Source of the DNA: Pomphorhynchus laevis
Taxonomy: Eukaryota; Acanthocephala; Palaeacanthocephala; Echinorhynchida; Pomphorhynchidae
DNA length: 64,000 bases
Direction: 5' to 3'
Assembly (NCBI GenBank): GCA_012934845.2
Contig: WNNJ02001765.1
Span: forward strand, 62,001-126,000
The translations under genes and the position numbers were made by a program. Positions 9,170 to 18,342 of this stretch are shown one piece after another. Below the pieces are notes generated by a model. That model searched no databases. It was not told where the DNA came from and saw nothing but the letters and a program-made list of their open reading frames with translations. Position 1 is the stretch's first letter, and each line of letters begins with the position of its first letter.

Positions 9170-11000
9170 ACGAACAGAGGAAAAAATATTAATTAAAAAT
9201 ATTAATATTTACTAATATTATAATATTTAATTATTATTAAATATTATAAACTATTAAAATACTCTGGTATAACACAAAACACTATAAATATTATTATTAT
9301 AACATACAAGACAAAGCCTATATGGCTGTTCAGTCTGCTCACGAAAAAATAAAATAAAAATTAAACAAAATGTAGAATTGATAGAGTTAAGAAAATCAGG
9401 GATACGATAGCTTCTCCATATTATCGATCTGTTCCAGACATATTCGCAATCGCTTCTTAAATAAAGTCAGCGTTGTGGAGGCAACAACGTATTCAGGAAG
9501 ACTATTCCACACGTTAACTACACGTCTTGACAATCTTGTGACAGGCGATAGTTTCCCAGTATGCTGTTTAAAAATTGTCATCGAATGATGTCGCCTGGAT
9601 CTATTATTACGACACGCCATAATATTTCGAGGATATCCATCAAATTTGTGCAATAATTTCCACGTTGCAACCAAGTCGATAAACATTAACCTCACCTTCA
9701 TGTCAAATATGCCAATCACTTTAAGTCTCTCACGATAAGGTAAATACTTACAGTCTGGACATAAACGGGTAATACGGCGAAGAACTCCATCGACAGCATT
9801 CAGTTCAGTCCGTGTACATGGGAAGCAAGATGGAGAGCAATACTCAAGTATTGGTCTCAATAACGAGTTAAACAGCACCCTGAACGACGATGGATTTATT
9901 TTCAGAAAGCAATTTTTGATAGTGTGCATCATTTTTCTAGCTTTGCCTAATTGAATGTTGTAATGATGTCGTGTCTTTAAAGATGAATCGATCAAAATAC
10001 CAAGATCACGATGAGTCGAAACTATCTCAAGTTCTTTTACACCAATGAAGTAGGTATGACATCCTTTGCGTCCACGACCCAATCTCATATTCTTACACTT
10101 TTCCAGGTTTAATGATACTCCTGTAGTAAGACTCCATTCATACACTAAATCCAGGTCACGCTGCAATGACAAACAGTCTCGTTCAGTCGAGATCACATTC
10201 CATAACTTCAAATCGTCAGCATAGGCTAAGTGTGGTACATTAAGCGATCTCAACAACTCGTTGATAAAAATGCAAAATAATAATGGCCCGAGAACCGTTC
10301 CTTGAGGTACACCACGTATAACACTGCGTTTAGATGAAAAAGCATTACCTACTCTTACACAAAATTGTCGACCACTCAAGAAGTTCTCAATCCAACGAGT
10401 CAGATAGTAATCTACACCAATAGATTCGAGAATACTTATTAATTCAGCATGTGGAACGCGATCAAATGCCTTGGAGAAATCCAAATAGACGACATCGACA
10501 ACCAATCCACATGAAATTGCGTCAGCCCATTGTTCACGAGCACATAAAGTATTCGTTAGACATGAGCGGCCATGCCGAAAACCGTGTTGAGAGTCGCTCA
10601 AATAGTTTATTGAACCCAATACATTTATTAATCTTTTGTGAACAATTCTCTCAAGTACCTTACTTACAGTAGATGTTAAACTTATGGGCCTAAAATCACT
10701 AACATCGCAAGCATTTTTCGTTTTCGGAAGTGGTACCACAATCGCCGATTTCCAATCATTTGGAATTATCGACGTATTGAGAGAAACGTTGAATAATTTG
10801 GAAAGCGGATATGACAGGATACATTTCAAGAGCTTAAGGATATAAGTGGGGATATCGTCAGGACCAGCTGACACGCATTTAGCTAACCTTGATAGCTCTA
10901 TCTCAACTTCCTCCATCGTGATAATTATATATGGACTCTGACAGATTGATGAACCATTACAAATATTGACTTTATAGCAAATCACAATCTGATGATGAAT
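9170..11000 (-). mobile_element. CR1-like LINE, 5'-truncated
   Basis: Minus-strand element holding only the RT half of a non-LTR ORF2, followed by a 3' untranslated region that contains an ACAGCC...GGCTTTGTCTTGTATG segment and ends in AT-rich repeats near 9180. The 5' end lies near 11000, where coding similarity stops at the N-terminal edge of the RT domain. It is unrelated to the T family apart from being a LINE and lies in the opposite orientation. I could not identify target-site duplications. Confidence 0.75.
9396..10985 (-). CDS. CR1-like LINE reverse transcriptase, 5'-truncated ORF2
   Basis: About 529 codons are open without interruption on the minus strand. The RT motifs appear in order: SAGPDDIPTYILK, DFRPISLTSTVSKVLERIV, QHGFRHGRSC, YLDFSKAFDRVPH (motif A), GVPQGTVLGPLLF (motif B), AYADDLKLW (motif C), and a C-terminal region ending SLPEYVVASTTLTLFKKRL. 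The catalytic aspartates are present. The endonuclease domain is absent, so the copy cannot be autonomous; the first codon is GTG, not ATG, as expected for truncation. The uninterrupted frame implies a fairly recent insertion. The CR1/jockey-type label is by motif style only. Confidence 0.85.
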   Translation of the reverse strand: MICYKVNICNGSSICQSPYIIITMEEVEIELSRLAKCVSAGPDDIPTYILKLLKCILSYPLSKLFNVSLNTSIIPNDWKSAIVVPLPKTKNACDVSDFRPISLTSTVSKVLERIVHKRLINVLGSINYLSDSQHGFRHGRSCLTNTLCAREQWADAISCGLVVDVVYLDFSKAFDRVPHAELISILESIGVDYYLTRWIENFLSGRQFCVRVGNAFSSKRSVIRGVPQGTVLGPLLFCIFINELLRSLNVPHLAYADDLKLWNVISTERDCLSLQRDLDLVYEWSLTTGVSLNLEKCKNMRLGRGRKGCHTYFIGVKELEIVSTHRDLGILIDSSLKTRHHYNIQLGKARKMMHTIKNCFLKINPSSFRVLFNSLLRPILEYCSPSCFPCTRTELNAVDGVLRRITRLCPDCKYLPYRERLKVIGIFDMKVRLMFIDLVATWKLLHKFDGYPRNIMACRNNRSRRHHSMTIFKQHTGKLSPVTRLSRRVVNVWNSLPEYVVASTTLTLFKKRLRICLEQIDNMEKLSYP

Positions 11001-11185
11001 GCAGTTGCATTCGAAAATTCATTAAATAAATTATGTTTCCTCGCTCGTCAACTTCTAAAACAATTGTTGATTTTGATTGAAAAAGGAAGCTTGCCGAAAT
11101 GGATAAAAATTGTTTTGCTTGTCTAGTTATTAAATTAATGAATACGGTTAAGGTATTAAAATTAGGGTATCAACTGATGTTAAAT

Positions 11186-11409
11186 CTCGGGGAGTGAAAG
11201 ACCCCGGGTGGTTCAGTCGAAAGGCGGCGTGTTGGATTGGTCGGTGGGCTCAGATCCCCGTGGATTTGAGGCCATAGAAGAGAAAGTAGAAGACATGAAT
11301 TGTTGAAGACCGAAATTGTGCTGCCGTTTTTTCTGACTATGATATAACTGTCTGTTTTTTTTCTTGCATGCTACTTATAGGTCATTGATGTATTTAATAA
11401 AATCGTTGT
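11186..11409 (+). mobile_element. LINE T-family copy Q, 5'-truncated 3' end
   Basis: 224 bp starting CTCGGGGAGTGAAAGACCCC, i.e. just upstream of the GGGGT/ACCCC hairpin, and running through the last 30 codons of ORF2, the 3' untranslated region and an AATAAAATCGTT tail. TGATGTTAAAT (11 bp) occurs at 11175-11185 and 11410-11420, so this is an independent 5'-truncated insertion and not an array remnant. It shows that the last 220 nt are enough to be retained at a site. Confidence 0.85.
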
Positions 11410-11420
11410 TGATGTTAAAT

Positions 11421-12329
11421 AATCATGAATTATTATACTTTCGACATCTACTAACTTCCAGTATCAAAGACAAACTAGACAACGAGCACATGTAGAGTTT
11501 CTTCAGTACTGCCAAAAAGTAGTCTATCTAGCTAAAAGCATTACGAAATAGACTGCATGATAGATGTACTATTTTACAATTAAAATTCCTACGTATGTTT
11601 AATTATGAGAAGACACTTTCAAGCAGAATACCGAGAATTTGCCATTGATATCTCAAATGTATTTAACCATAATGATAAATATCATGGTCTAAAATCCAGT
11701 TCTTTGTAAATTTTATGTTGCCGATGGTGCACAAATTGATTGTTATGTATTTGGGCCTATCAATTCGATTAAATTGTGAGACGACGTATTTTTTATTAAA
11801 AGTTTTACATCATTAATTAAAAGAACAATTGAGCATTGTAAGCACGTGCATATATAGTATAGATGATTTGTTAAGTAAGTCGATAAATTAGAAAAAATAA
11901 TTAACCGTTACACACAATCATGACATCTTTGGACTTGTGATAATTGTATCTCAGCATTTGTAATAAACTAAGAATTGATGCTTTACGGAAACTAATGAAA
12001 ACGGCTAACTAATGTGGGAGTGGAATACATAAAATATTGAATTATAAATTGATTGTTCACTCATTTAAGGATATTTACAATTATGATAGTGAAAAGAGAT
12101 TATTTAAAGTACAATTTTTGATGGAAACTACTATCATCAGGAAAAAAGACATTACAAGAATTGCTGTTCAAAACTGGTTATATGCAAATTTGCATTATAA
12201 CTAACAAATTTTAGCATTTAAAGTAATGAGGATCAGGGGATATACAAGATTATTTTTATTAAAATATTAAGAAAGCTAAATTTGAATCTTTAGCGCATAA
12301 AAATAAAGTTTTTAGTCCTGAAAAAATAT
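11421..12329. other. AT-rich DNA with no supported gene
   Basis: No convincing coding region or repeat. The right-hand 100 bp may include decayed upstream coding sequence of the Penelope-like fragment that follows, but nothing recognisable can be read earlier. Confidence 0.45.
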
Positions 12330-12801
12330 TACATTATATAGGAAAATACCTTTTGTTAGTAACAAGTGGAATTCAGTTTATTTTCAAAGTTTATTAACAA
12401 AAACATAAAAAAGTTGTATTAACAAAGTGCACATTTTTAACAGAAAATTACCTAAACTTCACAACATTTTTAAGCGTAAACCAGATTTTAGCAAAGATGT
12501 CATTGTTTATAAAATACCTTGTAAAGAATGCGAACAGGTATATGTTGGTCAAACGGGTCAAGATTTGGTTAAGCGTATTAAAACACATAATTATAATGTA
12601 CGTAAAGGGACCATTTCTAGTGCTGTTGCTCAGCATTTTCTGAGTTTGAATCATTCCGTTGATTTTGAAAATACATCTATTTTATCATTTGAAAGTAACT
12701 TGTTATCTCGCATTATTCAAGAAGCGTATTTTATTAAAATAGAACCTAATTTAATGCTTAATAATAAATCCGATTACAACCTTAAATTAAATTATAATTA
12801 A
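12330..12801 (+). pseudogene. Penelope-like GIY-YIG endonuclease fragment
   Basis: The open frame 12427-12801 reads KPDFSKDVIVYKIPCKECEQ, then VYVGQTGQDLVKRIKTH (the GIY-YIG core with its VYKIPC Cys pair), AQHFLSLNHSVDFEN, and a LMLNNKSDYNLKLNYN end. This is the C-terminal endonuclease of a Penelope-like element, which nicks target DNA during insertion. Upstream, decayed coding similarity (KIPFVSNKWNSVYF) starts near 12330. The RT domain is missing, so it is a 5'-truncated copy. The frame opens with GTG, so there is no native start. Confidence 0.75.
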
Positions 12802-12964
12802 TTATTCCAATATTACATTATTTTAATTTTTCAATTCGTTTGTTTTTTCTAATTGTATTATTATTTTGTTCTGGTTTAGATTAAATTATAATTTATTACT
12901 CTAGTTTTACATTATTTTAATTATTAAATTCGTATTTTTTTGTCACTTATGTTATGATTTTAAT
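12802..12964 (+). other. AT-rich Penelope tail with a short tandem duplication
   Basis: Two imperfect tandem units of about 75-80 bp, each containing TTACATTATTTTAATT followed by an AAATTCGT-like segment, follow the endonuclease stop. They probably belong to the 3' end of the Penelope-like element. Confidence 0.4.
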
Positions 12965-12965
12965 T

Positions 12966-13180
12966 TTATTTTGTTTTATGATTTTCCAATTGCTGGGAAA
13001 ACGCAATTATTGCCAAATTGTTAAGTTTTGCAATAGGGGGAGTATCCCAGTATCCTTTTGAAAATTAGATAATAAATCACTTACCTCCTGCTCCTTTTTT
13101 GAATTAGAATAAGTCAAGTTCATACCATCATTAGCATTTTCCGTTGCAAAAACTGAATTTTTTGATCCTCCGCCACACAT
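12966..13180 (-). mobile_element. LINE T-family copy B, inverted 5' fragment
   Basis: On the minus strand an ATG at 13180-13178 opens MCGGGSKNSVFATENANDG and continues to an EVSDLLSNF motif, a LPP-like segment and KLNNLAII. This is the N-terminus of ORF1 with the family's GGSK, VSD and NLAII motifs. Only about 215 bp remains. It faces LINE C head to head (5' to 5') across 70 bp. It is one of only two inverted T-family pieces in the window. Confidence 0.75.
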
Positions 13181-13242
13181 TTTTTACTTTTAATACGCAA
13201 ACTAAAAACCGTACCAGTAGCAGAATATACACAGGTTAATTC

Positions 13243-13252
13243 GAATTGTCAA
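13243..13252 (+). repeat. Target repeat GAATTGTCAA left of LINE C
   Basis: The same 10 bases recur at 17094-17103 between C and D, and with one mismatch at 20960-20969 after D. I read these as target-site duplications made by successive insertions at one site. Confidence 0.7.
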
Positions 13253-13263
13253 GATCGAAAAAA

Positions 13264-14518
13264 ATGTGCACGTCGGAGCATTCAAAGGATTTCCATTGCT
13301 GTAATTCAACAGCGGATTTTTCTGGTAAATCAACTATTTCTCAAGGCGAAGTAAGTATTCCTTCTGAAAAAGATTATGGAAATGGCAAGGTTAGTGACTT
13401 TTGTTTCTCTAAACATGGTGTGGAGGATTACCTCCCTCCTGTTCCTAAACTAGCACATTTGTGTAATAAAAGCAAAAAAACCTATTCAAAAACACGCCTT
13501 ATTTGGCACGTTCCTTCGAGATTTCGCCATGATTACTAGGAATAGAGTTTTATTCAACTCTCTTAAAACCCTCGAGAATACACTCAGGGTCTCCTTTGCG
13601 AATGGTGACATACTCGAGGATTACAGAAAATTCTTTTCCACTAATCTATCTACTATTGGTACTATAACTATTCTGCCGCTAAGATGTACTTTAAAAATTT
13701 CTAATTTTCCTTCGTTCAATTCTGACGATGATATTGATCAATTAAAAAAACTGTTCAAACTTTCTTCAATCAGACAGGTACTGGGTAAAGGCGGTGACCC
13801 GCTCCCAGTTGCCTTTGCTGAGACAGATCTAGACAACGGGCACATTCTTGCCGCTTCAACAGTTAATCCCTTTTTGGGATTCAATTTGAAATTCTTGCTG
13901 ATTAGTGAGGACACCCTCACCTACCCTCATTGCCAAAAATGTCACGGCTGGGGGCACTGGTCCTCCACCTGTTCTAATTCCTCTGTTTGTGGTGTTTGTG
14001 GCAAGGGTGACTGCCCGCACCCGGCTAACAACGACAAATGCCTTACCACACCCTATTGTGTAAACTGTGGGGGAGTGCATTCCGCTTGGTCGAAAAAATG
14101 CACCCTGTTTAAAGCCTACAGACAGAGATTTTCTAAGCCGATTACGAAATCGTACGCTGCTGCCGCTCCAGATCGGATGTCAAATAATGACATTATACAT
14201 CTTCTGGCTAACCAAAAGAAGATGATTATTAGTGAACTACAAGCTCTTTTTTTGCCACTCATCTCCTCTCTCGTAGGCACGCCCACGGTGGCACCAGTTC
14301 CAGCCGATTTGTTGCATACCCCCAGCACTAAGAAGCGTGGCGGGTCTGCTCAGCCCGTTCCTCCTCTCAAGATCGGAAAATTGTTGAAGTCTAAGGCCTC
14401 CTCGGGAAATGATGATACTGCCTTGGGGAGTCCGACCCTGGATGGTGCTAGTGGCAAGGGGGTAACCCTCTTGCACCTAGCTCTGTCTAGGTTGGCATCC
14501 CCCTTCCAACAAATTTAA
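13264..14518 (+). pseudogene. LINE C ORF1, gag-like protein (one frameshift)
   Basis: The ATG at 13264 opens MCTSEHSKDFHCCNS and runs through KVSDF and LPPVPKLAHL. The frame changes near 13465, inside an A-rich stretch, and reading resumes in the frame that is open to 14518. That part carries the PRE_C2HC-like region, a CCHC knuckle (C-Q-K-C, H, C near 13930-13970) and the second Cys/His block ending CGGVHSAWSKKC. The C-terminus is read past the usual CTGTCTAG stop in another frame and ends at 14518, only 4 nt before the ORF2 ATG. Confidence 0.82.
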
Positions 14519-14522
14519 CACA

Positions 14523-16988
14523 ATGGTGAGTAAGCCTGAGCCTTTTTCACTGAATATTCTTCAGTGGAATTCGGGAGGTGCTTCTGCCCTTAGACTTTTA
14601 TCTGGTAGAGACGCAGATGTTATAGTCCTTCAGGAGACGCGGTCTATCCGTCTCCCCCAGGACATTACTCGATTTATCCCTAAGCACATTTATTCACACT
14701 ATACTCCGTACATAACCCCGCCTCATTCCTCTTCTTCTCAAGGACTCTTGACCTTAGTTAAGTGCTCTTTAAGATCTTCCCTCTTGCTAAATTACTCTTG
14801 TCCAGCCCTGTCTTGTCTAGTAGTCTCACTCGTTAAGAACGGTAAACGCATCAGTCTTGCCAACGTTTACATTCGTCCAGGGGAGATTCACAAGAACCGT
14901 GACCTTCTGGATGGGATTATTGACGGCGGCTATGACATGATACTAGGTGACTTCAACGACAGAACTGGTCGTTGGATTAATGCAGCCCTCCGCAGAGCCA
15001 GGAACGGTTATCTTATTCATAAACCACCCTCCCCAACCTTTCATTGCACATCAACGAATTCACTCCTCGACTTACTATTGCTACATAAGAGGTGGTTGTT
15101 TAAACCCCTCTGTACCGAGCAATCGCGTCAACATCTGTCCACCTCTCATGATTTAATTCGTTGGCGGATAGAGGAGGATACGCTGCTTCGAAGAAGATTC
15201 CACTTTGATCCGATCAGAGTGGCTTTCTTCCATGCAGCCATCCAACGCTTTCCCCGAATTGGTAATGAGAGTTTAACCGAATTTAACTCCTATCTCTCTT
15301 CGCAAGCTACCGCGTTTCTCTCGACAACCTATAAAGGTCGAGTTTTTTGTCCCACTCCGACAAAACTCAAGGTCCTAGCTAGACTACTTAACCTCCCTTC
15401 TCTCTCTTCTTCTGCCAAACAGACTATCTCGAACGAGTACTGGCGCACCAGATACTGGTTCCAGCTGAGTAGGGATAGGGCGAGTATCGCTCGTCTTAAC
15501 CCTTCTCAGTCTTCCTTCTGGAAGATATTCAAGAGGGAGAAGTTTGTTTGCTGGAGGGATAAGGCTGTGGGGTGGATCGGTAGTATAGGCCTTGACAGAG
15601 TTTTGGAGGAGTCACTAGCCCTACATAATTATGGAGCCACTCAATCACCGCAACCAATCCCGCTCTGGGGAGACTTCAGGAGTAGAGACTTATCTGTGCC
15701 AGATATTCTCAACGCCTGGGGGCCTCTACAGGGCACCTCCAATTCCGTCGCTCCACTCTCTTCTCGTGTATGTCAGCTTTTGACAGCTGATCAAAGAAGG
15801 GAGGTGGCCGTAACAATGCTATTAGCCACCCCATCCGATGTGGCCGGCATCAACATTAGCAAAAGAATTTTTATTCCAAAAAAGCATCCGGTCTCATGTC
15901 CTAAAGACCTGCGGCCAATTTCGATTCAAAATTCCCTCGTTTCGATCTACGAAAAAGCGCTTGCGCGTAGAATCCGCGATCATCTAAGTAAGCGAAATTT
16001 AATCCCACCCGGTTTCCATGGGTTCGTCAAAAGTCGCTTGGTCTATTCAGCAGTGAGTGAGGTGCAACGGTTCTGTCGGGAGAATAGCCATCAACTCGTT
16101 GTGGCTGTTTTCCTTGATTTTTCCGCTGCATTTGACCGTATATCAATACCTTTTGTTATCTCTTCTCTCAGGTCCCTCGAGTTGCCTGCAAGAATTGTTA
16201 ACAGGGTGGAGATACTGCTGTATACCAAGCGATTTTACTATGATGATGACCCTGATGCGCGTCAGTTCTACCCTATTACGGGTGTGCCTCAAGGTTCCCC
16301 TCTCTCTCCTATCTTATATCTTGCTGCCTCCATCAATCTATTCAAAATATTTAAACGACAGCAACGTCTAGTGGTGTACGCTGATGACACCACAGCCCTG
16401 TTCTCTGGACGCAGGTGTAAGGACGTAGTCTCAGACATCAGCCGTTTCTTTTTAAGATTAAAAGACCAGTTACCCAAGTCAAATCTTATTCTAAACTCCG
16501 CTAAATCGCAGGTGGTTGTCTTTCATGGCTCCCCTGCGACAAAGCAAAAACTTAAGAGACTAGCACTCTCTGCGCTCTCCTCCATATTTGCCTCTGAACC
16601 ACTCCCTACCTTCACAAGTCGAGTAAAATACCTGGGGTTCACCGTTTCGGTGAACTGGTCGGCTAAAGCCGACCTAGATAGACTCAAACGTATCCTGAAG
16701 AGAGCTAGTTGGGCTCTGAAACGGGCCCAGCATCTGTCGTTGAATGGGAAAACCCAGGTGCGCCTTTGGGGTACCTGGGCTATCTCGGGATTAGTCTTCT
16801 TCTCTAGAGGACGTCCCCCAGAGCAAAGACTAAGGTTTCTGAAGCTCCTTGTCTCGCGCTTACCCAGCATCGTCCGCGCCGATTGGATTCTTCGGGGAGT
16901 GAAAGACCCCGGGTGGTTCAATCGGAAAGCGGCGTGTTGGATTGGTTGGGGGGCTCAGATCCCCATGGATTTGAGGCCTACGCAATGA
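14523..16988 (+). CDS. LINE C ORF2, endonuclease-reverse transcriptase, intact
   Basis: 821 aa from the ATG at 14523. Endonuclease signatures are QWN (N16), LQET (E38), GDFND and TSHD. RT signatures are FLDFSAAFDR, GVPQGSPLSP, YADDTTALFSG and YLGFTV. No RNase H. Catalytic residues are complete, so the product could be functional. It is closely similar to ORF2 of A and D, with differences scattered and largely conservative. The last 30 residues (GVKDPGWFNRKAACWIGWGA) overlap the 3' hairpins described for copy A. Confidence 0.95.
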   Translation: MVSKPEPFSLNILQWNSGGASALRLLSGRDADVIVLQETRSIRLPQDITRFIPKHIYSHYTPYITPPHSSSSQGLLTLVKCSLRSSLLLNYSCPALSCLVVSLVKNGKRISLANVYIRPGEIHKNRDLLDGIIDGGYDMILGDFNDRTGRWINAALRRARNGYLIHKPPSPTFHCTSTNSLLDLLLLHKRWLFKPLCTEQSRQHLSTSHDLIRWRIEEDTLLRRRFHFDPIRVAFFHAAIQRFPRIGNESLTEFNSYLSSQATAFLSTTYKGRVFCPTPTKLKVLARLLNLPSLSSSAKQTISNEYWRTRYWFQLSRDRASIARLNPSQSSFWKIFKREKFVCWRDKAVGWIGSIGLDRVLEESLALHNYGATQSPQPIPLWGDFRSRDLSVPDILNAWGPLQGTSNSVAPLSSRVCQLLTADQRREVAVTMLLATPSDVAGINISKRIFIPKKHPVSCPKDLRPISIQNSLVSIYEKALARRIRDHLSKRNLIPPGFHGFVKSRLVYSAVSEVQRFCRENSHQLVVAVFLDFSAAFDRISIPFVISSLRSLELPARIVNRVEILLYTKRFYYDDDPDARQFYPITGVPQGSPLSPILYLAASINLFKIFKRQQRLVVYADDTTALFSGRRCKDVVSDISRFFLRLKDQLPKSNLILNSAKSQVVVFHGSPATKQKLKRLALSALSSIFASEPLPTFTSRVKYLGFTVSVNWSAKADLDRLKRILKRASWALKRAQHLSLNGKTQVRLWGTWAISGLVFFSRGRPPEQRLRFLKLLVSRLPSIVRADWILRGVKDPGWFNRKAACWIGWGAQIPMDLRPTQ

Positions 16989-17093
16989 GAAGAAGTGATT
17001 ATGAAGAATATGCAGTCTCACTGTTGACTTAACTTTTTATAACTAATTTACTTATTTATCCCTTTATGTGTAACATGTTATCTCTTTTTTTAT

Positions 17094-17103
17094 GAATTGT
17101 CAA
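17094..17103 (+). repeat. Target repeat GAATTGTCAA between LINEs C and D
   Basis: Identical to 13243-13252. It serves both as the right duplication of C and the left duplication of D. Confidence 0.7.
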
Positions 17104-17122
17104 TAATTTTTGAAGCAGTAGC

Positions 17123-18309
17123 ATGAACAACGCGTTCGGAGCATCAAACGATTCAGAAAATACAGCTATTTCCAGTAAGAAAGAAGAAGAATTTGGAACA
17201 AAAAAGGTAAACAAAGACTCAATGAACGTTCCACAGGTTAGTGATTTTGTTTCGGGTACCGGCGAGGGGGAATTACTTCCCCCAATCCCTAAAACAAGAA
17301 ATTTAGGGATAGTTACTTTGTTAAAACCTATCGAAAGACATGCATTGTATAATTGTTTTCTTCGAACATTCGCACTTAAATTTAAGAACAGAGTCGTGTA
17401 TAACTCTGTCAGATACACGGAGACGACTATTAAGATATCGTTTGCTTCAGAAGAAGCTATGAATGAATACAATACTTTTTTCAAGTCAATTTAAAAGATA
17501 TTGGCAAGTTCGAATCAAAGCCTATAATGGCCAGTTTAAAAATCAACAATCTTCCAGTTCCACTTGAACATGAAGATTTAGTCAATCTTACCGAGCTTTT
17601 TAAAATACATAACGTTAGACCGCTGACAGGTCGAGATGGTAACCAGATAAACGTAGGTTTTTGTTCGGCCTCGGTTGGTCAGGCCGAACTGCTTTCTAGA
17701 AATCACTGCAACCCCTTTCTGGGTTTCAATCTTAAGTTTACCAGTGTGTCTACCGAAGAGTATACATACCCGCACTGCAGCCGGTGCCATAAATGGGGGC
17801 ACTGGGCCTCCAGCTGCAGTAAGGTGGCTTGTTGCGGCCGGTGACAAATGGAATGCCCCACAGACGCTTCTTGTATTAAACCCGTCAAATGCCTCAATTG
17901 CGGGGAAGCTCACACGGCGTGAGCAAGAAAATGCCCTTATTTCAAGGCCTACTTATGCAAATTTCAAGCCCCGCGGCCACACAAAGAGACCTTTTCCAAG
18001 GTGGCAGTCAGTCCTGATGCTTCAGATCTTTTTTCTGACCTCAAATCCGAAATATTTATGAAGAATCTCGAGCAAATGGTTATGAAGATGGTCGCCAATT
18101 TGTTTATGAGTCCGCCGTCAGTGGTCGTTCCTGCTGAAAAATCAAACAAGAGGGGTGCTTCGGCTCACGCCGTTCCCCCGTTAAAAATCGGGAAACTCAT
18201 TAAACAAAAACAGAGAAGGGGAAATGAAGACGCTGCCCAGGGGCAAGTGCCTTCACTGGACCGGGCTGGTGGTGGGAAGGAGAACCTTCCTGCTCCTAGT
18301 TCGGTCTAG
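17123..18309 (+). pseudogene. LINE D ORF1, gag-like protein (about three breaks)
   Basis: The ATG at 17123 opens MNNAFGASNDSENT, then the QVSDF and LLPPIPKTRNL motifs. The first frame ends at 17494 (one base appears lost near 17490). The second runs to 17844 and includes the PRE_C2HC-like region and the first CCHC knuckle (C-S-R-C, H, C near 17780-17815). Decayed sequence with CLNCGEAHTA follows, and a last open part 18001-18309 contains the Ser/Lys-rich C-terminus, ending at the standard CGGTCTAG stop. Confidence 0.8.
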
Positions 18310-18342
18310 GATGGCAATCCCCATTCCAACTAGTCCATCACA

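Larger units (their letters stand above)
13253..17093 (+). mobile_element. LINE T-family copy C, near full length
   Basis: 3.84 kb between two GAATTGTCAA repeats. The leader is 11 nt, ORF1 carries one frameshift and ORF2 is intact. The 3' end lacks a clean AAAATCTTTATT tail and instead ends ATCTCTTTTTTTAT, so the tail is diverged. It directly precedes copy D in the same orientation, separated only by the 10-bp repeat. Confidence 0.88.

Noticed and set aside
16523-16921. 132-codon antisense frame, also seen at 20343-20741 and as shorter versions in other copies
   Set aside because: Its recurrence follows from conservation of the ORF2 sense strand; the translation has no recognisable domain and no start context.
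16989-17093. A separate small gene between LINEs C and D
   Set aside because: The interval is the 3' untranslated region of C; the overlapping minus-strand 142-codon frame is antisense to ORF1 of D.
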